Origin: CALLPQ01 sp039819545
Lineage (GTDB): Bacteria > Pseudomonadota > Alphaproteobacteria > Caulobacterales > Parvularculaceae
Direction: 5' to 3'
Assembly: GCA_039819545.1 (NCBI GenBank)
Contig: JBCBRS010000004.1
Span: forward strand, 124,001 to 188,000
DNA: 64,000 nt
Part shown: one piece after another, positions 34,064 through 42,005 of the stretch
Numbering within the stretch: position 1 is the first letter of the stretch
Layout: every line of letters begins with the position of its first letter
The notes under the pieces: generated by a model
Told to the model about the DNA's origin: nothing
What the model saw: only the letters and a program-made list of their open reading frames with translations
Database searches by the model: none
Translations under genes and position numbers: made by a program

Positions 34064-34441
34064 CTATGTTGATAGTCCCAATTCGCGTTGCAGTTTCTTC
34101 GTCAGCTTTGCGGCCACAAGGTGGTAGCTCTCTCGGATCAACTCTTTTAGATCCTCATCGCTGATTGTGTCGTTACGAGTGCGTTGCAGCCATTTCATGC
34201 CCCTCGATGCCATGTAAGGTGCAGGGCGCACCCCCGCGGCGTCCTTAAACATCTCCCACGCCATGTCGGAGACCTTGAACACGACGGCCACATTGTCCTG
34301 CGCGGTTTTTGTTTGCTCGTCCCATCCGGCAAGGGCAAAGATCTTGCCGCCGATTTTCCAGACGTCCGAGCCGCCCCACTGCACCACATGGGTGGTGTGG
34401 GCAAGGCTGGCGCAATAGGCGTTAAAGTCGTCCTGGGTCAC
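34064..34441 (-). CDS. MmcQ/YjbR family protein (first gene of TPP operon)
   Basis: 125 residues of the MmcQ/YjbR fold, a CyaY-like DNA-binding-type domain of unsettled function. TTHVVQWGGSDVWKIGGKIF opens it, then MAWEMFKDAAGVRPAPYMAS, GMKWLQ and SYHLVAAKLTKKLQRELG. It starts with GTG at 34441, only 8 bp from the riboswitch's last paired stretch, and its GGGA ribosome site lies in the riboswitch 3' strand, which suggests translational control. A paralog is at 35536-36009. Confidence 0.88.
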   Translation of the reverse strand: MTQDDFNAYCASLAHTTHVVQWGGSDVWKIGGKIFALAGWDEQTKTAQDNVAVVFKVSDMAWEMFKDAAGVRPAPYMASRGMKWLQRTRNDTISDEDLKELIRESYHLVAAKLTKKLQRELGLST

Positions 34442-34447
34442 GGTTTC

Positions 34448-34540
34448 CGTCCCTTCGCGGGTTCTAACCCGTCAGGTTCAAAGGGTGCTTGCATGGGTAA
34501 CGCAATCTCAGCGGCTCGGGCCGCGCCCCTCGGTGCGATA
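34448..34540 (-). promoter_or_regulatory. TPP riboswitch (THI element)
   Basis: On the minus strand the conserved blocks appear in order: a GGGGCGC start, CTGAGA at 34511-34506, ACCC, GAACCTGA at 34479-34472, and GCGAAGGGA at 34458-34450. These are the pyrimidine- and pyrophosphate-sensor segments of the thiamine pyrophosphate aptamer. The short distance to the GTG suggests masking of the ribosome site when TPP is bound. It governs MmcQ-like, 111-aa, thiC and the genes overlapping them. Confidence 0.93.
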
Positions 34541-34626
34541 TGTAATACCACCGCGCGCGGGACGACTGCAAGGGCCCTGCGAAAATGGGCGCTGTCATTG
34601 CAGGGCAGATGGGGTACCCTACCCCC

Positions 34627-35496
34627 ATGAAATCGCTTTTTGCCACCCGGCTGCTCGCCCCGTTGCGGCGCGCAGTCCCCGCCGATAACGCCGGCAATTC
34701 TCCCGCTGCACAAGCACCGGGTACGCCGCCCGCCGACGACATATCCGACGATGTGGGCGACTATGTCCTCGCCCATCACGGGGTTTGCCCGATTTGCGAG
34801 AATGAAACGCGCTTCACCTCAAAATTTGAATGGTTTCGCGACCATTTACGGTGCGGGCATTGCGGTACCATCCCGCGTGAACGGGCATTGATGATGGTGA
34901 TTGATCAGCTTACCCCGCAATGGCGGTCCCTGATGATCCATGAATCCTCACCCGGGCTACGCTCGGCAACCGACACGCACGGCGTTTCCGGCAAATTGCG
35001 CAGCCAAAATGAGGCTTATTCCTGGTCGCACTACTTTGAAGATGTGACGCCGGGTGATCTCCATGCGGAAAGTGGGGAGCGATGCGAAAATCTTGAGGCG
35101 CTGACCTTTGCCGATGCCACCTTTGACCTGTTCATCACGCAAGATGTGATGGAGCATGTATTTGATCCGGCCCGCGCCTTTCGCGAGATTGCCCGCGTAT
35201 TAAAACCGGGCGGGCGGCATATCTTTACCGTACCCATGGTGAATAAGGACAAACCCAGCGTCACCCGGGCCACGCGCAGTGCGCACGGCACCGTGACCCA
35301 CCATCTGGAACCGGCCTATCACGATAATCCAGTGGATCCCGAAGGCTCCCTCGTCACCCGCGACTGGGGGTTTGATCTCGCCTCTTTTATCATGACCGAG
35401 ACGCAGTGCCCCACGATCATCATTCAGATGGATAATCTCGACCGGGGTATCCGCGCGGAATTCATTGAGGTTGTGGTAACGACCAAACCCGCCTGA
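34627..35496 (+). CDS. SAM-dependent class I methyltransferase with zinc-finger-like head
   Basis: 289 residues from ATG 34627; an in-frame ATG at 34585 would add 14. After an Ala/Pro-rich head there is a four-Cys knuckle, CPICENETRF ... CGHC, likely zinc binding. The methyltransferase core follows: DATFDLFITQDVMEHVFDPA (acidic and post-II region of the Methyltransf_11 type), REIARVLKPGGRHIFTVP. The expected GxGxG loop of motif I is poorly matched in the SPGLRSAT region, so SAM binding there is unclear. Substrate unknown; similar proteins occur in glycan clusters. It diverges from the TPP operon. Confidence 0.82.
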   Translation: MKSLFATRLLAPLRRAVPADNAGNSPAAQAPGTPPADDISDDVGDYVLAHHGVCPICENETRFTSKFEWFRDHLRCGHCGTIPRERALMMVIDQLTPQWRSLMIHESSPGLRSATDTHGVSGKLRSQNEAYSWSHYFEDVTPGDLHAESGERCENLEALTFADATFDLFITQDVMEHVFDPARAFREIARVLKPGGRHIFTVPMVNKDKPSVTRATRSAHGTVTHHLEPAYHDNPVDPEGSLVTRDWGFDLASFIMTETQCPTIIIQMDNLDRGIRAEFIEVVVTTKPA

Positions 35497-35535
35497 CACC
35501 GCGCCCACCGGGGCCCGTTTAAGGCCGGCCATCGG

Positions 35536-36009
35536 TTAGCGTTTAACGCTTTGGTTTGTCTTGCCAGTGTAGAAAGGTTTTAGCAGACTCACACGCAGAC
35601 AATAAAACCTGAAGGGGTTATCCATGAAATTCGCATCAAGCCCAAGTTTCCGCTGGCATTTCTTGGTCAGTTTCGCCGCCACCAGACGATAGCTTTCCTC
35701 GATCAGGCTGCGCAGATCATCATCGCTGATCGTGCGATCATCCGTACACTGTAACCACTTCATTCCCCGTGAGGCGAGATAGGGTGCCGGGCGGACGCCA
35801 TCGGCCTCCCGGTACATTTCCCACGCCATATCGCTGACCTTGAACGTCACATGGCGGGGCCGGCTACCGCTCTCGCGGTCATGGGGGCCGAGGCTTAATG
35901 CCGCAAAAAATTTGCCGCCGATTTTCCAGACATCGGCATCGCCCCACTGCACCACATGGGTCGTATGCGGAAGGCTAGCGCAAAAACTGTTGAACTCATC
36001 CTGGGTCAT
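35536..36009 (-). CDS. MmcQ/YjbR family protein, paralog
   Basis: 157 residues. Its first 124 residues are a clear paralog of the riboswitch-linked MmcQ-like protein (TTHVVQWGDADVWKIGGKFF, GVRPAPYLASRGMKWLQ, SYRLVAAKLTKKCQRKLGL). A 33-residue tail follows (NFMDNPFRFYCLRVSLLKPF onward) that the first copy lacks and that does not look conserved, probably read-through after loss of the original stop. An insert LGPHDRESGSRPRH is also specific to this copy. Function unknown. Confidence 0.85.
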   Translation of the reverse strand: MTQDEFNSFCASLPHTTHVVQWGDADVWKIGGKFFAALSLGPHDRESGSRPRHVTFKVSDMAWEMYREADGVRPAPYLASRGMKWLQCTDDRTISDDDLRSLIEESYRLVAAKLTKKCQRKLGLDANFMDNPFRFYCLRVSLLKPFYTGKTNQSVKR

Positions 36010-36018
36010 TACGGGTCC

Positions 36019-36306
36019 TCAGGGGCGTTTAGACCGGCGCGCCAGTAGAAAGATCAGGATCGGCGTGGTGATCAAGCCAAGCGGGCCAATAAGAAAACCC
36101 ACTAAAAGCGTCAGGCTGAAACAATGACCTGGATCCTGACTACCGCAGGTGCCGGGCGGGGCAACAAAGGCACCATAAAGAATGACACCGATCACCGACA
36201 GAAGGGGAAAGATCAGGATCGCATCATACCAGCGCACGGGCCGCTGACCCGCAGTGAGGAACCCGGCAATCACCACACAAAATAAACCTATAATCGCAAT
36301 AATCAT
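36019..36306 (-). CDS. Small membrane protein, three TM helices
   Basis: 95 residues from ATG 36306; the longer frame to 36381 would overlap the upstream gene and adds a basic stretch unlike a signal. TM helices at about 2-20, 32-54 and 66-88, with a loop PPGTCGSQDPGHC holding two cysteines that could form a disulfide outside. No family recognised. Lies 9 bp upstream of the MmcQ paralog, likely same transcript. Confidence 0.65.
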   Translation of the reverse strand: MIIAIIGLFCVVIAGFLTAGQRPVRWYDAILIFPLLSVIGVILYGAFVAPPGTCGSQDPGHCFSLTLLVGFLIGPLGLITTPILIFLLARRSKRP

Positions 36307-36328
36307 CAGCGCTTGATCCGTAGGCGGC

Positions 36329-36868
36329 TCATTCCGCTGGTGCGATCGTTGGCGTTGACGGCGCACCCTTTGCCGCCACATCTTCCTTGGGCATCATATC
36401 GGGCATCAGCCGGCGCGGACGCCACACGCCGAGCACCACATTGAGGATACACAGCCCCATAATGATCCACAGGGCCGCCCACTCCATGGCCATGGCATTG
36501 CTGATCGCGGTCATGTCACCGCCTTGGGCCAGGAGTTTTTCTGCCGCCGCTTTTCCTTCGGCGCCTTTGGCCCACACGGCGTGGAGCGTGCCCTTGAACA
36601 TCACAATGCCCAATGCTGCCTTCAACACGGCCCAGCCTTTTTCGCAAAACGGATAATGCACCGCCATGGCAAACAGCCCGGAGACGAGCACAACGCCGAG
36701 CGAGGGGATGATCAGCAGATTGCACACGGCCATGATCGCGCCGCGCAAATCCACATAAGCGGCAACCGTCTGCGGCTGCGCCGTAACAAGCAGGATCATG
36801 TAACAGGCAAGCCCGCCCAGAAGCCCCGCCGCCGACAGGGAATGAAGGATCTTCAAAACTTTACGCAT
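36329..36868 (-). CDS. DUF2269-like integral membrane protein
   Basis: 179 residues from ATG 36868 (AGGAGTCG upstream). Four TM helices at about 5-25, 40-66, 79-97 and 129-150. MRKVLKILHSLSAAGLLGGL at the start, with a His in the first helix, and RGAIMAVCNLLIIPSLGVVLVSG in the second are like DUF2269 or haem-copper-associated small membrane proteins. No redox cofactor motif beyond histidines is evident. Divergent from the gamma-glutamyltransferase gene. Confidence 0.7.
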   Translation of the reverse strand: MRKVLKILHSLSAAGLLGGLACYMILLVTAQPQTVAAYVDLRGAIMAVCNLLIIPSLGVVLVSGLFAMAVHYPFCEKGWAVLKAALGIVMFKGTLHAVWAKGAEGKAAAEKLLAQGGDMTAISNAMAMEWAALWIIMGLCILNVVLGVWRPRRLMPDMMPKEDVAAKGAPSTPTIAPAE

Positions 36869-37117
36869 GCAACGACTCCTGACTTTTCGTTGATTTCTCT
36901 TATGCCAGAAAATCAGCCCGGCGTAACGATGACATCGCGCCCAAGCCGGGTGCGACCACACCGGGCACCCAAGTCTCGACGATCGCGGCGATCGAACGCA
37001 CGCGGCGGGCCAAATCCCTTTGTCCAACCGGCAGAATGTGCCACAAAAAGGATCAACGGTTCAGCGCCGATCGCGACGCATTGTTTTTCCGGCGCACCCC
37101 GCAAGAAAGGTCACCCC

Positions 37118-38911
37118 ATGGCACGTCTGTTTCTGCTTTTCGCCCTTTTCGTTCTGGTCATCCCGATGGCTCCAACGGTTTCCCAATCAATGGCTCAGGA
37201 CACCGCCTCAGATACGCGCGATACATCCATCGGCCCCGGGGGGCGGCCCATCGGTGCGCCCTGGTCCCGTAGCCCGGTTTTTGCCGCCAATGGCATGGCC
37301 GCTACGGCCCACCCGCTGGCTAGCCAGGTTGCCATCGATATCCTGAAAAAAGGCGGCACCGCCGTCGATGCGGCCATCGCAGCCAATGCGGCGCTCGGCC
37401 TGATGGAGCCCACCGGGAACGGCATTGGCGGTGATCTCTTCGCCATTGTGTGGGACCCGAAAACCGAGAAGCTTTACGGCCTCAATGGCTCCGGGCGCAG
37501 TCCCATGGGCCGCTCCTATGAGGAAATGGTTGCCGCCGCCGGACCGGACGGCACGATCCCGCCGCTTGGCCATCTGCCCGTTACTGTTCCGGGTACGGTC
37601 GATGCGTGGTTTGAGTTGCATGACCGCTTTGGCAAACTCTCCATGAAAAAGGTTCTGGAGCCAACCATTCAGTATGCAAAGGATGGCTTTCCTGTATCAC
37701 CCGTCATCGCCTATTATTTTGGCCGGTCAGCACCGAGTTTTGAACGCCGCGCCGAGATGATTGGCGAGTATGATAATGCGCGGGCAACCTATTTTGCCAA
37801 TGGCGCACCCAAGGCTGGCGAAATCTTCCGCAATCCGGACCTTGCCAAAACGCTCAACACCATCGCGCGCAAGGGCCGCGACGCCTTTTACAAAGGCGAT
37901 ATCGCGCGCACCATGGATGCCTATTTCAAACGCATTGGCGGTGATCTGCGCTATGAGGATTTCGCCAGCCACGACAGCGAGTGGGTCGACGTGGCCTGTG
38001 TCGGCTATAAAAAAGGCTACGAGTTGTGTGAGCTTCCCCCAAACGGGCAAGGCTACGCGGCACTGCAAATGGCCAATATGCTCAAAACCGTCGATCTGAC
38101 CGCCTATGAGCGGGGCAGTGCAGAGGTCCTGCATTACATCACCGAGGCAAAGCGGCTCGCCTTTGAGGATGTGGCAAAGTTCTATGCGGACCCGGCATTC
38201 GCGGATATTCCCCATGCGGGGTTGTTGTCCGATGCCTATGGCGCCGAGCGCGCCGCCTTGATTGATCCGGAGAAAGCCAATCCGGCCTTTGGCCCGGGCG
38301 AGCCCATGCTCGAAAAAGCGGGGGACACGACCTATCTCACCGTTGCCGACAGTTCCGGCATGATGGTCTCACTGATCCAGTCAAACTATCGTGGCATGGG
38401 CTCCGGCCTCGTTGCCGATGGGTTGGGCTTTATGTTTCAGGATCGCGGTGAGCTTTTTTCCCTGAAAAAAGGCCACCCCAATCAGTATGAACCCGGCAAG
38501 CGCCCATTCCACACGATCATACCGGCGTTCGTCAAAAAAGATGGGGAGCCCTTTATGTCCTTCGGACTTATGGGCGGCGCCATGCAACCGCAAGGCCATA
38601 TGCAGATCCTGATCAATATGGTCGATTACGGCATGAATGTGCAGGAGGCTGGCGATGCCGCCCGGCTCAACCATGATGGCGGGCGGACCCCCACCAGCGA
38701 AGGGGAAGACAATCTTCTGGGTACGTTGCATGTGGAGCCTGGTATTCCCGGTGAGACCGTGGAGAAACTACGCGCCATGGGTCACAAGGTGCGGGTTGTA
38801 AAAAATGGCGTCATGTTCGGCGGATACCAGGCCATTGTCCGCGATCGGGAAACCGGCGTTTATCAAGGCGCAACAGAAATGCGTAAAGACGGAACCGTGG
38901 TCGGGTATTAG
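37118..38911 (+). CDS. ggt: Gamma-glutamyltransferase
   Basis: Periplasmic N-terminal nucleophile hydrolase that cleaves glutathione and other gamma-glutamyl amides. 597 residues from ATG 37118 with AAGAAAGG upstream; the open frame extends upstream to 36524 without homology. Signal peptide 1-26, SQSMAQ. MAATAHPLASQVAIDILKKG and GGTAVDAAIAANAALGLMEP open the large subunit. The self-cleavage and nucleophile Thr is Thr404 in GDTTYLTVAD. SNYRGMGSGLV and RPFHTIIPAFV follow in the small subunit. Single gene. Together with the POT transporter downstream it could feed amino acids from peptides, which is inference. Confidence 0.94.
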   Translation: MARLFLLFALFVLVIPMAPTVSQSMAQDTASDTRDTSIGPGGRPIGAPWSRSPVFAANGMAATAHPLASQVAIDILKKGGTAVDAAIAANAALGLMEPTGNGIGGDLFAIVWDPKTEKLYGLNGSGRSPMGRSYEEMVAAAGPDGTIPPLGHLPVTVPGTVDAWFELHDRFGKLSMKKVLEPTIQYAKDGFPVSPVIAYYFGRSAPSFERRAEMIGEYDNARATYFANGAPKAGEIFRNPDLAKTLNTIARKGRDAFYKGDIARTMDAYFKRIGGDLRYEDFASHDSEWVDVACVGYKKGYELCELPPNGQGYAALQMANMLKTVDLTAYERGSAEVLHYITEAKRLAFEDVAKFYADPAFADIPHAGLLSDAYGAERAALIDPEKANPAFGPGEPMLEKAGDTTYLTVADSSGMMVSLIQSNYRGMGSGLVADGLGFMFQDRGELFSLKKGHPNQYEPGKRPFHTIIPAFVKKDGEPFMSFGLMGGAMQPQGHMQILINMVDYGMNVQEAGDAARLNHDGGRTPTSEGEDNLLGTLHVEPGIPGETVEKLRAMGHKVRVVKNGVMFGGYQAIVRDRETGVYQGATEMRKDGTVVGY

Positions 38912-38949
38912 GCCCGGGGACACGGGGTGACCATCAAAAAGGAACCGTA

Positions 38950-38980
38950 TTCCCGGGCAAGCGCAGCGCCGACCCGGGAA
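38950..38980. repeat. Palindromic hairpin after ggt
   Basis: TTCCCGGGC arm, AAGCGCAGCGCCGA centre, CCCGGGAA arm. It is an 8-bp perfect stem 40 bp after the ggt stop. It resembles another common alphaproteobacterial intergenic palindrome and may terminate ggt, although no T-run follows. Confidence 0.55.
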
Positions 38981-39178
38981 CTGTCACAACAGGCTCCGGT
39001 TAAGAATGAGGGGGAGGTGGGAGGTCCGATCCCCCCCACCCTGCCCACGGCGGGTATCGCCACTGGATTTTGGCGGGAAAATCCGGCTTAATATGGGAAA
39101 TTTGAATGCAGGCAAGGGGTTAGCGGCGCAAACATGGCGGCGTGCCCCCAATGATCATATCCCGAGAAGGAGGGTTCC

Positions 39179-41008
39179 TTGACCCAGGCAACATCAACCA
39201 TCGGTAAGCCCGACGAGAAGACCATCCTCGGTCATCCGCGCGGTCTGTTCGTCTTGTTCTTTACCGAGATGTGGGAACGTTTTTCCTATTACGGTATGCG
39301 TGGCCTGTTGATCCTCTATCTGACGCAGCACTTTTTGTTCTCCGATGAGCGCTCCTCGATCATGTATGGGGCCTATACCGCCCTTGTTTACGTAATGACG
39401 ATTGTCGGGGGCTCGCTTGCTGACCGCTATCTGGGCCAACGCAAGGCCGTGACCTTTGGGGCCATCCTTTTGTGTCTTGGTCATTTCGGCATGGCGTTTG
39501 AGGGCGATGGGTCAAAGGAAATCCTGACCTATCAAGGGCAGGATTATCAGGTCACCCTTGACGGGCGCGGCGGTGATGCGCGTCAGATTCTGGTGGGGCC
39601 CAACGGTCAGTCCTCCATCAGCTTTAATGACGGCGCCACGCAAATGCTGATCGCCGATGGCACCGCCGTGGGCCTGCCCGGTACGATCAATGTGGCCGAC
39701 TACACAACCCGGATTGAGCAAGACCCGCTCTACGTAAATATTCTCTATCTCTCCCTCGCGCTGATCATTGCCGGGGTTGGTTATCTGAAGGCGAATATCT
39801 CTACCATTGTCGGGGCGCTTTATAATCTGGAAGATAAACGCCGCGATTCCGGCTTCACGATTTTTTACATGGGCATCAATCTCGGGTCCCTGCTCGCTTC
39901 TATCTTTTGCGGCTATCTGGGTATTGCCTATGGCTGGAAATATGGCTTCGGGCTTGCCGGAATCGGGATGTTCCTGGGACTGATTGTTTTCCTCGTCGGG
40001 CAACCCTGGCTGGAAGGGCGCGCCGACCCGCCCAGTGATGCGAAGCTGAAGGAACCTTTCCTTGGCCCCATTAACGTGGAAATGGCCTGTTACCTCGCCG
40101 GTCTAGTCATTATCGGGCTTGCGATGCTGCTGGTCATGAATTCCCATGTGATCCCCAGCTGGTTTGTGGGCAGCCTTGGAATTCTCGTTTTTCTGGGTCT
40201 TGTGGCGTACGCGATGGCCAAGCTCGCCGGGATTGAGCGCGACCGGATGCTGGCGGCCATTTACTTCGTCCTCGCGCAAATTCCTTTCTGGGCCCTGTTT
40301 GAACAGGCGGGCTCCTCGCTCAATCTCTTTACCGCGCGGCTCGTTGATCGCACGATTTTCGGGATGAGCGTTCCGGCACCGATTTTTCAATTCCTCAATG
40401 CCGGGTACATCGTCGTCTTCGCACCGATTATCGCGTGGATCTGGGTGGCGTTGGGCAAACGTAATGCCGAACCATCGGCCCCCGTCAAATTTGCCTTTGG
40501 CGTTTTCCTTGCCGGTCTTGGCTTTCTGTCGCTGGTGGCGGGGATGAAAGCCTCGGGCAGTGTCGGTCTCACCGCCGTTGGCTTTGTCTTCCTGATTTAC
40601 TGGATCCACACCATGGGGGAACTGATGGTCTCACCGGTTGGTCTGTCCACGGTCACAAAAATGGCCCCGGCCCGCGTGGTTGGCCTCTCCATGGGGGCGT
40701 GGTTTCTTTATTCCGGCCTGTCCAACTATCTCGCCGGGGTCATTGCGCGCACCACGGGCGCAGAAACCATCGGCGGTCAATTGACCGATGTGGCCGCCGC
40801 CAAGGCGGGGTACGCGGCCGTTTATACCAACGTCGCTTACGTAGCCATGGGGATTGCCGTCTTTATGGTGTTGATCTCCCCCCTGATTAAAAAACTGATG
40901 CACCTCGATAGCCTCGGCGAAAAGCCGGAGCATCAACTGGCCGGGGAAAGCGAGCTTGTCGAACCGTTGGCGGGCGGCATGAACCCCGCCGTTAAACCCG
41001 GCGAATAG
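39179..41008 (+). CDS. POT/PTR family proton-dependent peptide transporter
   Basis: 609-residue major-facilitator protein for di- and tripeptides. It starts with TTG at 39179, supported by a perfect GAAGGAGGG seven bases upstream. LFFTEMWERFSYYGMRGLL carries the ExxER-like signature of the POT family (FTEMWERFSYYGMR), and GGSLADRYLGQRKAV and FTIFYMGINLGSLLAS are the two PTR2 signatures. An extra domain of about 75 residues sits between TM3 and TM4 (about 115-185, GQDYQVTLDGRGGDARQ), probably periplasmic, found in only some POT proteins. 14 helices plausible. The hydrolase that follows starts 10 bp later. Confidence 0.94.
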   Translation: MTQATSTIGKPDEKTILGHPRGLFVLFFTEMWERFSYYGMRGLLILYLTQHFLFSDERSSIMYGAYTALVYVMTIVGGSLADRYLGQRKAVTFGAILLCLGHFGMAFEGDGSKEILTYQGQDYQVTLDGRGGDARQILVGPNGQSSISFNDGATQMLIADGTAVGLPGTINVADYTTRIEQDPLYVNILYLSLALIIAGVGYLKANISTIVGALYNLEDKRRDSGFTIFYMGINLGSLLASIFCGYLGIAYGWKYGFGLAGIGMFLGLIVFLVGQPWLEGRADPPSDAKLKEPFLGPINVEMACYLAGLVIIGLAMLLVMNSHVIPSWFVGSLGILVFLGLVAYAMAKLAGIERDRMLAAIYFVLAQIPFWALFEQAGSSLNLFTARLVDRTIFGMSVPAPIFQFLNAGYIVVFAPIIAWIWVALGKRNAEPSAPVKFAFGVFLAGLGFLSLVAGMKASGSVGLTAVGFVFLIYWIHTMGELMVSPVGLSTVTKMAPARVVGLSMGAWFLYSGLSNYLAGVIARTTGAETIGGQLTDVAAAKAGYAAVYTNVAYVAMGIAVFMVLISPLIKKLMHLDSLGEKPEHQLAGESELVEPLAGGMNPAVKPGE

Positions 41009-41018
41009 GGGTGGCGGC

Positions 41019-41789
41019 GTGAACGCCAGCCCCGCTTTTCTTGACGCCCGCACCGGTCTTGACGGTCGCACTGGCAGGCTGGCCTATGAGCAGGTTGCTG
41101 GCGCCGGTCCCGGTCTCGTCTGGCTCGGTGGTTTCCGCTCCGACATGCGCGGGTCAAAGGCCGAATTTATGGAAAGCTGGGCCCGCAACCATAGCCGGGC
41201 CAGCCTGCGCTTTGATTATACCGGACATGGCGAATCCGATGGTGATTTTGCCGATGGCACCATCGGTCAGTGGACAGCCGATGCAGCCCACGCTCTGACG
41301 GCATTAACCAGCGGGCCGCAAATTCTTGTGGGCTCTTCCATGGGCGGCTGGATCGCCATGCTATTGGCACAGCGCCACCCGGACCGTGTGGCGGGCATGG
41401 TGCTGATTGCCCCAGCCCCTGACTTTACCGAAGCGCTCATGTGGGCCAACATGGAGGAGGCGACGCGCCAGACTCTGCTCACCGATGGCCGACTTGAAAC
41501 GCCATCGGCCTATAGCGATGAGCCGGAAATCATCACCCGCGCGCTGATCGAAGATGGCCGCCAGCATCTCGTTCTCGGCGGCACCATCCCCGTAAACGGT
41601 CCGGTGCGCATCCTGCAGGGTATGAAGGACGAAGACGTTCCGTGGCGTCATGCGGCCCGCGTTATAGACTGTCTTGATACAGATGATATTGATTTCACGC
41701 TTGTGAAGAACGGCGACCACCGCCTGTCCACAGATGCGGACCTCGATCGGTTGGGCCGAACGTTGGAAGAAATTACCCGGCAAAATTAG
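41019..41789 (+). CDS. Alpha/beta hydrolase (ABHD10-like)
   Basis: 256-residue serine hydrolase from GTG 41019, 10 bp after the transporter. Strand-nucleophile motif GSSMGG at about 109-114, acid loop near PVRILQGMKDEDVPW (Asp), and His in KNGDHRLS, completing the triad. LRFDYTGHGESDGDF precedes it, the oxyanion region. The pattern resembles the ABHD10/depalmitoylase group, also esterases of small acyl groups. Coupled to the POT gene; the physiological substrate cannot be told. Confidence 0.88.
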   Translation: MNASPAFLDARTGLDGRTGRLAYEQVAGAGPGLVWLGGFRSDMRGSKAEFMESWARNHSRASLRFDYTGHGESDGDFADGTIGQWTADAAHALTALTSGPQILVGSSMGGWIAMLLAQRHPDRVAGMVLIAPAPDFTEALMWANMEEATRQTLLTDGRLETPSAYSDEPEIITRALIEDGRQHLVLGGTIPVNGPVRILQGMKDEDVPWRHAARVIDCLDTDDIDFTLVKNGDHRLSTDADLDRLGRTLEEITRQN

Positions 41790-41819
41790 CGCCGATTTAT
41801 TCCAATTGGATTGACCGAA

Positions 41820-41863
41820 CATCCTTTAAGACGACCGCTGGCGCCCGCTCCTCAAGATGAGGA
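41820..41863. repeat. CATCCTT-AGACG palindrome, copy 2
   Basis: CATCCTTTAAGACGACCGCT ... CGCTCCTCAAGATGAGGA. Same family as 3982-4025 and inverted relative to 41890-41930, 26 bp away. Lies between the hydrolase gene and rpoN, convergent genes. Confidence 0.7.
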
Positions 41864-41889
41864 TTTTTCTCAAAATAACATGCTGCTCG

Positions 41890-41930
41890 CCTCATGCTGA
41901 GCAGCGTCTGATAAGACCGTGTCTCGAAGC
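41890..41930. repeat. CATCCTT-AGACG palindrome, copy 3 (inverted)
   Basis: CCTCATGCTGAGCAGCGTCT ... CGTGTCTCGAAG is the inverse of the family consensus. With copy 2 it forms an inverted pair like a bacterial interspersed mosaic element. Confidence 0.65.
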
Positions 41931-42005
41931 TTAATACCGTATACCGAGCTTTTTGGATAAAACGGAAGCGTGAAAACGATTTTCCAACGCCCGACTGGAG
42001 ATTCG

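Noticed and set aside
36524..37117. Long upstream extension of the ggt frame
   Set aside because: Antisense to the membrane-protein gene, with no signal peptide and no homology. ATG 37118 has a ribosome site and a signal peptide.
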